Of a stretch of DNA of 64,000 nt, positions 12,760-27,700 are shown piece after piece. The stretch is from Trochalopteron elliotii (Eukaryota > Chordata > Aves > Passeriformes > Leiothrichidae). How positions within the stretch are numbered: the stretch's first letter is position 1; every line of letters starts with the position of its first letter. The stretch is from positions 3,824,341 to 3,888,340 of the forward strand of contig JANPWX010000009.1 in the NCBI GenBank assembly GCA_024734555.1, in the 5' to 3' direction. Below the pieces are notes generated by a model. That model saw only the letters and a list, made by a program, of their open reading frames with translations, was not told the DNA's origin and searched no databases. The translations under genes were made by a program, and so were the position numbers.

Positions 12760-15700
12760 GTAGGATTGTGTGCACACCCTTCTGTGTCAGCTTTGCACGT
12801 GCTCATGAAGATATCTCAAGTGCCAGGGCGTTGTCCTGTCCTACAAAAGCAGCAGGGTGGCCACAGTTTCAAGCTCTTGTGGAGCAGAGAGCTGGTGTGG
12901 GAGAGTGGGTTTGTTCCCAGCTCTGCCACCAGCCTTGCTGCAGCTCATACCTCATCTGTGCTTCTCTGCTCTGTTTGCACAAATGAGAGACCCACACAAA
13001 GCTCCATAAGTTTTCAGTGAGGGTGAGTGAAAAACAGTGGACAGGGACACGTCGGGTTTCGCTGATAAGCAGATGTGAGGTATTGCAGTGGTTCAGGTGT
13101 ATGGAGGTAGTCAGAGTGCAGCCACAGAAATTAATGCACTATTATATAGATTCATCTGAAAAGACAGCAACACTAGACATGGTGTAAAGTACTGTATATT
13201 TAGTTTTATCTCTGTTTCATAAGATTTCTGTAATGCTCATCATTACAGTCCCATCCTTCATAGTCCAGACACAGAGTTCCATAAATACCGCAGAAGGCTC
13301 AGAAATGAAGATATTTCCTGCAATTACATGGGGTGGAAGCAGGGTGACTGGAGCTGGCTGGAGTTATTAATTCACATGCTTCAAAGCACATTGCCAGTTT
13401 TGAGAGTCAGGAATAAATCCTTCCCTCTCCTTAAGTCTCAATACAACTCGTTAGGTGAAGTATTTCGGTTTTAAAGTCTTTGGAAATCATCAGTAGTGAA
13501 GACTTATGAGGCCTTGGTGTCCATACACAGTCAGTCCCACCCTTCTCATTCGAGTAATGATAATACTTCCTGTCGATGTGATTGATCTGTTCATAAGCTC
13601 TAGGTAAGCTGTTCCTGTGTTCCAGTGTATAAAGCCTGAACTAAATTAAGAACTAAGTGTATGTAACAGTGATTGTACAGTGAAAATTTTAAATACGTAA
13701 CAATTATAATTCTGAATTTGCATTTTGGATCTGAACCTCTGAATTGAGGACTTTTGCAGTTTTAACTCTAATTTGGATTCAGACCAAAAAATCTACCTTT
13801 TTCAGTAGATGTGTCTATATAATAAGCTTATGCATTTAACAAATACTGAAAGAAGATAATCTGATCACTTGGTAAAATGTTAGCATATTTGAAAACCGAA
13901 TTTTGTTTTGGCTTTCATGCCTCACTTCTGGTACTGGGTAAGATTTCTTACTTTAGAAGGAAAGAAACAAACTTCAACCTAGCAAGCTTCTAAAGCATGT
14001 CAGACAACAACAATAAAGTAGATTTTTCCTGGGTTTTTATTGTATTTTTTTTTAAATACTGAGGTTCCAGTTGGATGGTGGTGAAACTGCAGAGTACACA
14101 GATGAGAACTTAAATGATCCAAATGTGTTAGCTTTTTCTGAGTCAGTCAGGAGGTGGGTGGACTCGTTACAAGCCTACAAGCCTATTTTAATGATTACCC
14201 AAACATGATGTGTTTTCTTTAGAGCAGATGCAGCATAAACCTCTCAAAGGTGACAAGCCTTTGACTCACGCAGATGTGTAGGAAGGACTAGAAGTTTGTT
14301 GGGATTTTCTTATTAAATTATATACACACGGAGGTGCTAGTTACTAGACATCCTTCTCCAAAATGCTTTCTCATCAGCTTTTTTACAAATTTAGGAAGCA
14401 GTACTACTCTTAACTGGTTCTGCCATTTTTGTTGACTGGAAAGATGTTGTCTGGGCCTTGAGAGGCAGTTGGTCAGGGACCAGTGGCATCTCCCCTCAGA
14501 AACTGTAAACAGAAGGAATTAAACAGCAGAAGCTACAGATGCAAAATTGGTCATGAAGTATTTGAACAAAGGAATTTTAGTGAATCGCTGAAAAACAAGG
14601 TCAGAGGACCATAGACTTTGCAGAAGTGTTTTTTAAAGCCAAGTGTTCCATTTGGGCTCACCTCTACTTTTGGGTGCATTGGGTCCAGTTATGCAGAATG
14701 GCAGGTACCTTTCATGCTGCTGCCTAGACATTTAGAATGCACTAATTTGTGAAAGGTCAGTATGTTCTCTTAAAAGTTCTTAAAATGTCTCTGTGTGACT
14801 TCAGGAGGAGTCACCTGTCCAAGAAAAAAGTGCATGGAATAAATCACTTTTTTTTAAATGTCATTATATTGTTCATCATGCTGGTTGTCAACCAGGGTCC
14901 CAAGAAAGCCTTCTAAGACACTGGTTTTCAATTTTTTTGTCACTTTGGGGAGTTGAGGATGGAGAAAGACTGAAAAACACCACTATGTAACGTAATAGTA
15001 TTTGCATAAATCACTGTGGATATGCTGCAGTAAAAATTGACAAAGTAAAAGCACTGAGGTTTCACAGAAACAGAGAAGCTTAACTAGCTCAACCTGCTTT
15101 GCTTGTGCCTACAGATGTTGCAGAAATAAGCAGGTAGACAGGCTTGGAAGAACTCCTGATGGTGGTAGGCTGAAGTACAGTGTGTTTTGGCCTGGATGTG
15201 ATTATTTTTGGTTGTTTACCTTTTTCTCACTCAAGAGCCTTGTTTTGCAGATGGACCAGCTGCGTATCCAGTCCCGGTGCAGAACACCAAGCCACTGCTT
15301 ACTGTCAGCTTCACGTCAGGAGACATCAGTTTAATGAACAATTATGATGACTTGTCTCCTACTATCATCCGCTCAGGGTTGAAAGGTACAAAAAAGAAGC
15401 CATTTCTCCCTCTCCCATGCCCTATTTTCCTTGTATTTTGATGATGTTTGTATAAGTTACATTTTTGTGGCTCTCGCTCCTTAACCCAGGAGCCCTCCGT
15501 GCTGTTATTGCCATTTCCAGCAGTGACACCTGCTGGAGGAAGAGCAGCTCTTGGCTGATGGAGTTTTTGTGTTTGAAAAAATGTTTCACAGTATTTTTGA
15601 GATCGTGGTTTTGTGGCAGTTTTGTAGGGCAATTGATCTGTTTTGAAGTTTTCCAGCAGAATGCATTAATGTGATTATGGTTCTTTGTGTGAATGTCTCT

Positions 15701-18700
15701 GCTATGTAAGACTTTCTTTGCATGTCTAATTCACAAGGTCTTCCATGCTTTTGGTAACCTGGTATAAATTACAATGCTGCTTTGATTCTCACAATTATTG
15801 AAAACTTGCTAGAATTATTAATTGTCAAGAAGCAAGTTATTCTGAGAGAGGAAAAATTCCAGTGATTAATTACTATACATTTTGCTAAGTGATGTGCATG
15901 AATGTTTGTACAGTCAGTATTCCATGTAAAATCTTTAACTCACATTGAAATTTTTACTGTTCTTACCTATTAAAAATGTCCTTTACTTTGCCAGCACTCT
16001 CAGTGCAATTTACTGTGCTTTGCCTGCAGAGACATTTTAATTCAATACAGCACATAGGCACATACTTAAATATAGGTTCCACTGAAGCTTTTTCATCTCC
16101 ACAGGTAAATTAGTTTTAAATTAGATGAAAAGAGAACTAGGCTGTTGGAGCAAACTCTTAGCTGTTCTGAAATAGTGGGATGCTTTTGGAGAAAAGTTGC
16201 CCTAACACCAGCCCCACAGATTCTGTGTGTTTCATTATGTACAGTAGTCTTAGGAGGTAAAAACATCACCTTTGAGGTTTCTTTTCCATTCCTTTCTCCA
16301 TCTGTGTAAACACAAGAAATGTGCGAGTGGAAAAACTCAGCATCATGAGACAGCCCTACAATCCAGAAAACTTCATCGGCTGAAAGGATACCAAAAGCAT
16401 GGAAAACTGGAGCCAACCTAAAAAAGTTCTTGTGATAATCACCAATGGGTCCGCTCAGCATTTCTACAATATTAGAGTAATTAGGGTACTGAGCAGTCTT
16501 GAGTTGTCATCTAGTCTAGCTTTCAACTGGGAACAGTAGGAGAAACAAACCCCATCTTATTCTCTGTGTAGAGTCTCAGGGCTCTATCTTGCTGAGGATA
16601 TCTGTCCTGTTTCTCTTTCCCCATTGACTTTCACTAGTGCAAAAAGATCCCTTAAGTATGTCACCCTCTTGTAGCAAAATATTAATGTGCTAGATAGGGT
16701 AGGAATATTTTTATTAGTTATAAACTGGACTACATTTTCTTCATTAGTAGACAAAAAACATGCAGCATCTTACTGGATTTGGAATGTGTGTGAGACAGAG
16801 AAAGATGATTCAGATATCACTGTGTGTTGTTTTAAGCACTGTACAGTGGAAAGTATTTTATGTCTGGTTTTATGTAGTTATTCACACATCCTGTGTCTTC
16901 ATTATTTTTTTCAAGTGACTCTAAATTTTACTGGATTTTATCACAGGCAAGAATGTGCAAAACCACCAAGTATGGTCTTCAGTATTGTCTACAAGTCCTT
17001 GTTCATGTATTTGTGTTTAAAATCTTAAAGTATTGCTCTGTGGTCTCTGCAGCAGATATCCTTGCCTTTATAGGCTGCTATAGGCTATTTTTAAAGTAGG
17101 CAACTATGAAATTATTTCCAGCAGTAACAATATATTTTTAATATATATAGAATATATATATTGTACTAGTCTTGCAGAACCGTCATTTTACAGGGAATAT
17201 TTCTGTTAAATGACAGAGGAAATTGACAGGCCTTGATAATTTGATTACCCAAATGAAAGTTCTTTTCATTCAGCTTGACCAGTCCTGGTAGTTTTGTCCA
17301 TCCTAGTCAGACCTAGGAGGTCCTGAATTTGTGCTTTTTAACTCTGTGATTTTCAGTGCACTGCTACCTGCAGAACTTTTGAGCAACATCTACTAATTGC
17401 CCTAGTTAGCCACAACTACTGCCTACAGAGCACATTTGCAGTGCTCCATTTTCAAGGTTTGCTGATATACATGCTTGTGGTGGCTGGAAAGTAGTTTTGA
17501 GGGGTGACTGATCCCCTGATTCACTTCTAGACCTACCCTAGATGAAACCTACCCTTCTAGACCTACCCTTTGATTTTGAATCTCTGTGCTGGTGCTGAGA
17601 ACCTGTTTATCTGTTACTCTGTGTAAAGGTCCAATAGTCATTGAAGATCCTGTTGGCAGTGCAAGCGTATCAGTAGAGCCACACTGTCCTGGGGGAATGC
17701 TGCAGCCCACATCCACCCCTTTATGTCTTTACAGAAGTCTAATTCTAGGACTTTGAGAGAGAGAGAGAAAACTGCTGGACAAAGTAATCACTCCTCTTGC
17801 TCTTGTCATGGGGATCAACTGAAAGTTTTATCTCAAGACATGTATCCAAGGGAGACAGTTGTTTCATTATGATAGTTCCATAGTTACGCAGTTACCAAAA
17901 GTGGAGCTGATCAGCTTGCCTTGTTTATTTCTAACCTGCCTATCTTTTTCTTCTCCGAGAAACATGAATTAAATCCCATTGTAGGTTACTCAGAGGGCTG
18001 AAACCTAAGAGAAAACAAGAGGCATTCAATGCCTAGCTGTAGAAGAATTAGCTTGAGGAACATGCAGCTCCTCTCTGATATGTACAGAAGCATAATTCCT
18101 GTGAGAAATATCAGAAAGTTGAAATAATACAAAACCATTTTAAATTGCACATAAAAGTCCCTGAAAATGACAAGTTGACAACTTGAAACAATTTTGAGAT
18201 CCTTCCTGCCAACTCTCGTTTCTCTCCTGCTTCTTCACTTGAAGACAGCTTCTCGCCCACAAGTGTCTTCAAAAGGTTCTTGGCAGATTGAGCATCCCAG
18301 AGCACAAAAGTTTTGTCTTTACCTTCACTTTGTCTCAGCACAAAATAGCTGTCTTTCACCTCTGGTTTAAGAGTTAAAAGATTTAAAGAGTAGCTTGGTA
18401 TTTCTTGAACATGCAAATCTGCCTTTGAAACACGAGCAGAAATGCAAAATACTGGTTTAGAGTTACTCTTGAAGTGTGACAAAGAACTAGAGGATATAAG
18501 GGTTTGAAATAAGCATCCCCAAATTAAACTGTGGGCGTCCCTCATCATGAGGTGCCTTTAAGAGAAGTAACTGATATGTATATTCATATCTGTGTATATG
18601 AGAGTCTGAGCGGTCCCTGTGGGATTCCAGCAAAGCCCTGCTAAGCAGCTGAGTAGATTTTCACAGATCAGAATCACAGAATCATTAGGGTTGGAAGGGA

Positions 18701-21700
18701 CCTCTGGGCATCCATCAGCCAGTCCAACCCCCGTGCCAAGGCAGGGTCCTCTAGAACAGGTTACACAGGGACTTGTCTTGGTGGGTTTTGATGTCTCCAG
18801 AGAGGGAGGCTCCTCAACCTCCCTGGGCAGCCTCTTCCAGTGCTCTGCTGCCCTCAGTGTAAAGAAATTATTCCTCATGTTGAGATGAAACTTCTTATGC
18901 TTTAGTTAATGGCCATTGCTCCTCGTCCTGTCACTGGGCACCACTGAAAAGAGTCTGGCACCATCTTCTTGGCACCGGCCTTTGAGATAACAATAAGACC
19001 CATTCTTAGGCTGCTCTAGACCAAACAAGCCCAGCTCTCTCAGTCTCTCCTCATAAGAGAGATTCTCTAGAGCCCTCATCATCTTTGTGTGATGGTGGCA
19101 GAAGAAAACATATGGTATGGAAGCCATATGTATTTATGGACAAAACTCCAAGCAGTTTTAGTTTTACGTTACACGGTTGTAACTCTAGTTTGAGTTATAC
19201 TAAAAGTTATATTGACAGCCAGTGAGAACATGAAGCACTGACAGATATTCTGCTTTTTTGCACTAAAGGCCTTTACAGACAAACTTTGCTGCTCTCTTGG
19301 TAAGATTATTTATCTGCATATTAACTTCATTCCACTTATTCCCAAAGCTGTATGTAGGATCTTCCACATCAGTTTCAACATCTCTGGTAAATTCTTTTCT
19401 TAGGTGTTTAGGAGCAACTACTGATTACATTCTAGAATCACCACAGAGAGAAAATAATGTTTAGTACATTTTTTTCAATTCACAAAATAAAGAGTCATTC
19501 TCAGAAGTGCACCTGTGACATGTTTCCTACTATTTCAATGAAACAATACAAGTTTCTAAGTACTTAAGTAACTTTTGAGAGCATGTTTTATCTGTTCAAG
19601 TCACTTTGCAGCACCTGGAAATGCTGTTCCTGTTGTTTCTAGTCAGTGGTTATTGCAAAGCATCTTTGTGATTTCAGATGTGGTGGTGCAGTGGTGCACA
19701 CAAGGAGACCTGCTTGCAGTAGCAGGCATGGAGAAGCAGAACCAGCTGGTTGACCTCAGCAATGGTTCCCTGCTGAAAAGCGCACTGGTCAAGTTCTACA
19801 ACGTGCGTGGGGAGCACATCTACACTCTGGAGACACCTGTGCAGGTAGGAAGCATTTTTAAAGTCTGTTCTCCATGCTTTGCTGACATGTTTTTCCCACG
19901 TTAGCTCATTGCTGTAGACCTGCAGTGTGGAAAATGTTGCAAAATGTCCCAAATCCATCCTGAAACACAATATAGATAAAAATGTGCTATGAATAATGGT
20001 TGTTTGCATTAAAGTAGACATGCAAAACTGCACCTGATTCTAAGATCCACTGTGCTAGGTATTGTGGAAATATGAAAGGAGGAAGTCTGTTTCCCAAACT
20101 CACTGGGACATGAACAGACAGATAGGAAATTCCATTGTTCTATGGATAAGTGACTAAAGAGAAAAAAAAAAATAATAACTTGCTTAATGTTGTAGGAGAG
20201 CCAAGAGCTGGACAAAAATATCCCAAGTCCAGTATCATACCTACAAGATTGTTCCATCTTTGTTATTGTAATATTCTGGTGTACAGTCATTTGGTGTGAT
20301 GCAGTAACCTCAGTCATGTAACTTGCCAAGTAAATGCCAGCACATGGTCTGTGAGCTGCTCAGGAGCACAACATGCTTCATAGGTCTTTGCTGGTATTTC
20401 AGAGCCAGCTGAATGTAATTCTGTGTCATTTTCTGCAGAATAGGGATGACTCCATTCTGGTTTCTGCTGCTAGTAATAAAACTATAATAGCTTTGAAATC
20501 TGAAAGTGAAGGAAAATGCTGTAGATATATTAGTTATATTTAATGATGATACCATGTATTATCATTTTTTTTCCAGTACCCTGATCTGGAATGGATGCAA
20601 AAGGGTGACATAGTAAACCATCTGCTAAGCCTTTGTGTTTGCTTATATTTAGCATTAACCTGTGCTTATTAACCTTAGCACTCTAATTTAGATAGAATTC
20701 TTTAGTTGTGTAATGTGTAAAGTAATGGTCTCTAAAGCCAACCTAAATATGTACAGTGATATCTAGTGCTAATTTAGGTACCTAAAGGACTTACCATAAA
20801 CACAGCTTTATTTTCTTAAACGTAGCCCTTGCAGCAAAGTAGCACAGCCTTCCCTCTCTGGATCAGTTCTGAAGAAAACATATTTATATCAGTGTCGCTT
20901 TTTCCCAGCCCAGGTGAAAAGCAAACCTTGTTCTGTTACTTCAGTACCAGAACTCAGTATTTTCACAATAGCTGTTGAACCCTGTGGTGCCAGGATGTGA
21001 AGTCACTCTGTGGTTTGAGCATCAGAACCCATCAGGTCAGGTTGCCCCAAGGTATGCGTGTGTGAGGCCTTTTCCATCACTGCTTTGTTCCTGCTAATCT
21101 CAAATTCTCCTTCATTTAAATACTTTCATCTCCTCTAATTCTCCATGTATAGCTTCAACTTCTTTTCATGTTTTCAGCTCTTCTCCTTTCTCCTCAGCCA
21201 GCTGGGAGAAAGCACATATTGTGGCTGATGTGGGGGCTAATTATTCTGCCATTATGTAGGTGCTTACAGGGCAGCTGAGAGGTCAGACAGAACAGGTGAA
21301 TGCCAAGTCTGTACTGCAGTATTTCCAGTAGTGGAAATAGTAACATAAGCCTTTCTGCTCTTTCCAGCTCCTTTGTTTGGAATAGCAATATTTTAAAGTA
21401 ATGGAGATTTCTTTCCCCATTGTCAACTGCACACTAAAAGCCAACGACTTCAGAAGTTGTAAGCCAGGTTGCAAGTGAAGGATGAGGACAGTCAGGGAGA
21501 GGCAACCACCATTTAATAACAGAATCAAGGAGTCTCATTTCCTTTGGAAATCAAGATAAAAATAACATTCAAACTGATATATTTATGTTTATTTAAAAAC
21601 TGTGTGCATAAACCTGCCTCAAATTAGAGCCACCCCTCTTCTCTTATTCAGTGTTTAGTCTCTTATTTGGTGCATCTAAATTCATATTTCCTCAGCTGCA

Positions 21701-24700
21701 GGAGGAAGTGAGGGGTCTTTCAGAAGAACATCTGTATCTGCTCATGTGGACTTTATTCTCCTATGTATTTGAAGGCTGGTCTAGCAGTATTACCAGCTAA
21801 ATGACAGGAATGCTAGAACATTGTTAAGTATTTAGTTTACTGACAGAACCAGATAAAAACCACTGTTGCAAAAAAATTGCTGGTAACTTCTGTTATGCTG
21901 TGTCTCTGCTCCAAAGATGTATGTGCAAAGATGAGAGTGAGTCAGTGGTCCTAGTAATTTGTCTCATGACAAATTCATCAGAGTAAATTAATTCGTTTTC
22001 TGTACCAGCAGCCAGCCTTATAATGGGATTTTATAAGATTCATCACTGGTTACTGAATTAAAAAACAATTTAAGAAAATAGAAGAATTTCCTCATCTTGA
22101 ACTCTTCTGCTAAGACTTTCTTATGAAGAAGCAAATATGTGACTGGAAAAGCACATTGATTATAAATGCATGTTGTTCTGAATACAAAAGCCAGAAAAAA
22201 TAAAACAACCATGAACATAAAAAATAATGGATTACAGGTACAAAACTGTTTTTCTGTATGGTCCTCTGTCCCAATTCTTTGACACAGCAGATGTCTGAAA
22301 ATTTTGTCAGTAAAATACACTGAACTGTTTTTGTTTCTGCTGTTTGTCTGTCCTGTCTTTGGTAGGATATTCAGGAAACAGATTTTATTGTTTATAACAA
22401 AACTCAGTCTAAGAATGACAGGATTTATATGTGACTTGGCTGGAATGTTACTGAACATGAAGTTACTGCAAACCCCAGTGGTAGAATAGATTTGGGAACT
22501 GCAGGTAACTCATCTCAATGATGACTGTTGTCATGGATGCCTTCAAGATGTTTTATATGCTGCCTTCTCCTCCACCTTTGGTGCGGTTGTGGCATCCTCT
22601 GTCTTGCTGGATTAACTCTCTTAAGCTTTTGCCTTCAGTGTAGGAATTTATAGTTCATAAACCTAGTTTGCTGACTATAAAACCCCAGATAGGAAAATCA
22701 CACTTGTTTAGAAGTATTGAAATAAAAGCAGTAGCTTTGCTTGAGAAACAGCATTCATAAACAGAGTGGTAGAGTTGGCATAGTGCAGCAGTCACTCCTG
22801 TTCCTGGCTCTGGGGCTTCAGCCTGGCATCCTGCAAGGATGTGTTTGCAGAATAGAATGGAAAGAGCTGAAAAAGCATCAGTAAGAGCGGGTCAAATGCT
22901 GAACTGGATTCTATGCAGAGGACGTATCTTAAGGGCTGATGATCAGCTGATGACTATTCAAGAACATACTATCAATTTCTGTAAAATTTACCTCTCACTC
23001 GCCTCTCCTTGTATACATCACAAACACCAATGTGTGGTACCAAAAATACGGCCAGTTTTTTCATGATCCTGCTTTTTCAACATTTAAAAATGAGATTGCA
23101 ACAGCAGGCTGCCCTGCTGGTCATAAAGTTTTTATTGGAAGAATGTTAATTTCTTACGTTGTTTGGTAGGTCCTCACAACCTTTCCCTGTCATCGAGCAG
23201 GAATGAGAATAATCAACTCCTTTAAGACTGTTTTATAGTCTTGCTGAAATTGTTTACCAAATGCTGCAACCCAGTTCTGTCACTTTAGAAGTTCTCATCT
23301 AATGTGCAGACAGGTCTTTATTATATTAACTAACTGTACCTGCTTCTGATTGGAAACAGATGTTTCATATCTTCCTATATCCTGAACTTTAAACAGGAGT
23401 CTCCTACAGGATCTTTTCAACATTATCTAACTGCCAACTTTAACAAACTTGTGAATTTTTTCTTTCTAATGGTTCAGTCTTGTGGCATATATTTGGTCCC
23501 TTCTTCAATTTTTATGATTTTTCAATATGTCCCAGAGAGGACCAGGGGGACAAGAGCACAGATTTAGAAGCTACAATGCAGATCTCCTCCATACACCTTT
23601 AATTCTACGGTAAATTTATATTACTTTAAGGTTTTGTATCACTGTGTAGCTGGTGTGAGTACAGATTACATCTTGAGTGCAGCAAAGGAGGATGAGAGTG
23701 AACTAAGCTTCACATGTGGTATAGACAACAAGATTAAATGTAAAAACCCCATGTTTATCAGTGTAATATTTTAAAACCTAATTCAAAGTGGTGCACCAAA
23801 GACTAAATCTTTATGGAAGAAGTTTCCAGAAGTCTTTGAGAAGACAACCAACTTGCTATAGACCTGCTGCAGTCAGCATTTCACAGACTGCTTCTCTGCT
23901 GGAAATATCCCAGCATCTACATGAATAGATTTAAGATTATATGATCCTGCAGAGAACTGGTAGCTCTGCAAAGACTAAAGAAGGAAGGTGCAATTTTAGG
24001 TTTAATTCAGATCAAATGGTTCTGAAAGAAGCAGCTTTTTATGTTATTCAGCTGAGCAGACCTTGCTTACTTTTCTTCATTTATTTCACACAGTGTTCAG
24101 GTTTGTTGCATCTGAATTAATGTTGCCTTTCATTTATATTGCCTGAAATCAATTTTATTTAGTTGTTATGGGATGACAACGAAGTTTCAAGAAGAGTTTA
24201 TTATCTTACAGGAAAAAAAAGCAACAGTTTAGTACTAACTGGTGAAACATGCTTTAGAATATCAATAAAGACCTTGGTGTTCTTTTTATAGGCCATAGGA
24301 TCATCTCTGCTGCAAAAATGGATTTTGATCAGCACTAGAAATTGAAAACACTTTTCTAAGCAACTCTTTCTGTTAAAATGAAATCTTGTTGTATTGACGT
24401 CTTAAAAAATACTGTAGAAATAGAGAGGATATAAGAAACAGCTGCAAATCAAATAAGAGTTTATTACATCAAGAATCATATCAGGTCACAGCAGTGGCAG
24501 ATTTCTCATCATTTGTCACCATCAGTTCTTAGCAGTTAATATTTTTCCCACTGTAAATATGAGGAGCAGAAGAACGCAGGAGTGTTAGGTTGGTTTCCCA
24601 CAGCCATCCATGAAGGCTGTGGCAGTACAGAGGTGAGGACACACAACCCACAAGAGCCAGGTGGGCACTGCAGCCATTCAGCACTTCTCAGCTTGTCTCT

Positions 24701-27700
24701 GAGAGGGAAGAGCGTGCATCTCCACATCAGCAGTCTGCAGTGAGAGCAAGCAAGCAATGTACTTACACATGCCATTCACTGGGTACCATTTTGCAGTTGT
24801 GTTCTTCCTCCTGAGAAAAGTCCTGCTAGTTCCTGGGCTTTCTGCCCTGGAATACTATTTTTATTTCATTACCAGTGGGAGTCCCAGTGCCAACAAACAA
24901 GGGATTAGTTCAAGCAGCAGGCAGACCCCATGGCTCAGGATTTCTGAGCTCAAGACAGGCAGCAAGAATCAGCTAGAACAATGTTTTCATTGACTGAATT
25001 GCATGCAAGTGATGGAATGTATATAAATTATGTTCTCTCCTTTAAGAGAGGCTGTAGAGTGAGTTATAAGAAGCGAGCACAGAGCTTTGAGTGGGAATAT
25101 CCATTCCTGCATGCTCTTCTAAGGGGAATCAACATCCCAGCTGGGGGTACAGATTTGAGTAGCTGTAGCTCACTTTCAAGCTCACTTGGAAAGAAATGGC
25201 AAAAGAACTCCTTGTTGGCCACTTGTTGAGATGTGTTTTCAGTTGATATTTCTCCTGATAAAGCTTTTTTTTCTTGTGTTTTAGCCAATGGTTTCTAATA
25301 TATAATTGTCATAGAGCTACATGTTGGTAATTAAACCCTGGAATTCATTCAGGTATTTGCAGTTTATGCTGAGATTTTTCAAAACCTAATGCTATTTTTA
25401 TATGCAATGTGAAATTAGAAATTCTCATGTTATATTTGTAGCTGTGTTTCTTTGTTCCTAGCAGAAAAAAAACCCCAACTGTGCAAACATGGAAAATAAA
25501 ATTCTTCTCTCCTAGAGTCTGCTTGTTCATTTTGTAACAGGTGGATACAACTTTTGGATACAACAACAATTTGGATACAAAAACTTTTGTCCTTCCTCGT
25601 TTTGCTGAAACAGTTCAAATAAGTGGATGTTCTATGAGGAGCAATGCTGTTGTGTTGGATGTTGGAGGTCAATTGTTTTTTCTCAATGAAGTTTGAAAAG
25701 AAAGCTGTGGCCAGCTCATAACTGACTTGCTGCAGTAATTGATTCATATCCCTTGTCCAGCAAGGGAAAGACTAGGAAGCATAGTTATTGAAAAATATTA
25801 TTGGAGCAGTACTTTAAAGGTCAGGTCAGATCTGGCATTTGGGTGATCTTTTATTTCTCCAAGCCTGTAATGACAGGCTAATTTTCCCTGAAGCTCATCT
25901 GAAGTCTTAGCCCTTCACTGTAAATTAAATGTTGCTGAATACTGGGCTGGAGGACCACTAAGGGTCTGACCATTTCAGAGAAAGGAAGGCAAGGTGTGTC
26001 TGGTGATGTGGTGCGAGTGCTCTTGTTGAGGTTGAAAATATTAAAGCATAATGAGGTGTGTGGGGAGACTAATTGTACAAATGGAAGAGTAGAAATGTCA
26101 TGATTTACAAACAGTACAGCACTTGCAGGTATTGTGTGTGTTTGTTTAAACATGCACCCACTCACATATTGTTTGCATATACATTCATAAACAGAATATA
26201 AGAGCATCATACACTGAGCTGTTTTAGAAGGTGGATGAATTATCATAGCCTGTTGGAAAACAGTGAAGTTTTCAACTTCTGACTTTCTGCTCTTCAGAGC
26301 TCCACAGTGCTATGTTGCCAGAGGTCCCACCCCATGTTTCAAAGCTTCTGAAAAGCCTTTTCCTTGAGACTTTGTTTTAGATTGCAAAGGTTCTTGCACT
26401 GCTTCTGTCCGCACCTCTGATACTCTCTGCATGCAGCAGTAACCTGAGGAAAGAGGTGGTTATATTTGACTCTATTTGGATGAAGAATGTCCTACCTGGG
26501 TGTGATACATTGGGTTATAATAGCTGCAGTATGAGACATCAGGTCTGGATGGGCTGTATTGGATTATGATAGCTGGGATATTAGACTTCTCTTCTGATGT
26601 TAAAGTCTGTCCAATAAATAAACATTTGTGTGCCAAGTCACATACTTGTTTGTTCCCTCACTGTGTTTATAGGTAAGCTGATGCAAGGTGAACAGCAGGA
26701 TGCACTTTGGATCCCACAGTAATGCTGAGGTGGATAGTGCTGCCCGTTCTGGGATTCAGCCCTTGGGGAAAATCAGGGTCACTTCTGCTGTGCTGTTCTC
26801 AGGCTGTCATGTAGTAGATGTGGCAGGTACCTACCTTGTGCCAGTGCCTTTTCAATGGCATCTATTTGGTAAGCAGCTTGAACTGTCTCATTGCTGCCAG
26901 ACAGTGGGAGGGCCAAGCCACACTCACAAATCATGAAAATGCCAATCAGCAGGGGTACTTCACATGACCTCTCCTCAAATGTAAGGCTGTATCCCACAGA
27001 TTATGGTTATGACAAGCCATGAAGAATTACTGATGGTACAGAAAGGATTTCTCAATTCTTTTGAAGTTCTGTACTACAAAATGCATTTAGCAATTACTGT
27101 GAAAATCACAAGGTTCACATGTTGCTGCTTTCTATTTGCATATCAGTCAGCCTGAAGATTTGTGCCTTCGTGGAGGTGTGTGTGTGGTATTGCCTAGATG
27201 TAATTAAAAAAAGTTCCTTCATTCCTCCTACTTTAAAACCAGTATTTTCCTTGGAATTTAAATCTAGGATAAGGTGACATAGTAGGGAAGATCTCTTCCG
27301 TGAAAAGGTTTTTCATCCAATGCTTTATCTTGATGATAAACATTGATGTAGTGCTATGCCAGCAGTATTTTGCTTCATATCAGTCACATAAAAATACCTT
27401 TTCCCAGTTACTCACCTTTAAGCGTCTTGAATTTGTAAATGGAAGGCAGGCTTTTACACCAGACCAGGTGAGTAACCTCTGGGCTGATCTAACCCTGCTA
27501 TCTGGGTACCATGCTGCTAATAGAGGAGTCTTGACCCTGTCTTCTTGTTTGATGCATTTTGTGAAAAGATATTACAAAGATACCCTGACTTTTCAATAAA
27601 TACAGTTCATAATTTAGATGAAAAACATGTTTGCTTAAACTTCTGAGTGTCACAGATTGTAAAAACAAGGAAGACCTTCACAGAAAGGAGTAAATCTTTT

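Larger units (their letters stand above)
15386..19677 (+). other. TULP4 intron with CR1 and two unassigned minus-strand ORFs
   Basis: 4.3 kb intron. It contains a CR1 3' end (18668-19095, minus strand), two open frames on the minus strand (16093-16461 and 18111-18548), an AT palindrome (17129-17163) and a 30-base-period short direct repeat (17524-17569). The remainder is unremarkable. Confidence 0.7.

Noticed and set aside
12760..12986. Continuation of the TULP4 exon A frame past its donor
   Set aside because: Homology to TULP4 stops exactly at the GTAGGA donor and resumes in phase at 15251.
22018..22458. 146-codon minus-strand frame in the largest intron
   Set aside because: Composition is dominated by Phe, Leu, Ile, Lys and Asn, as expected by chance in AT-rich DNA; no motif recognised.
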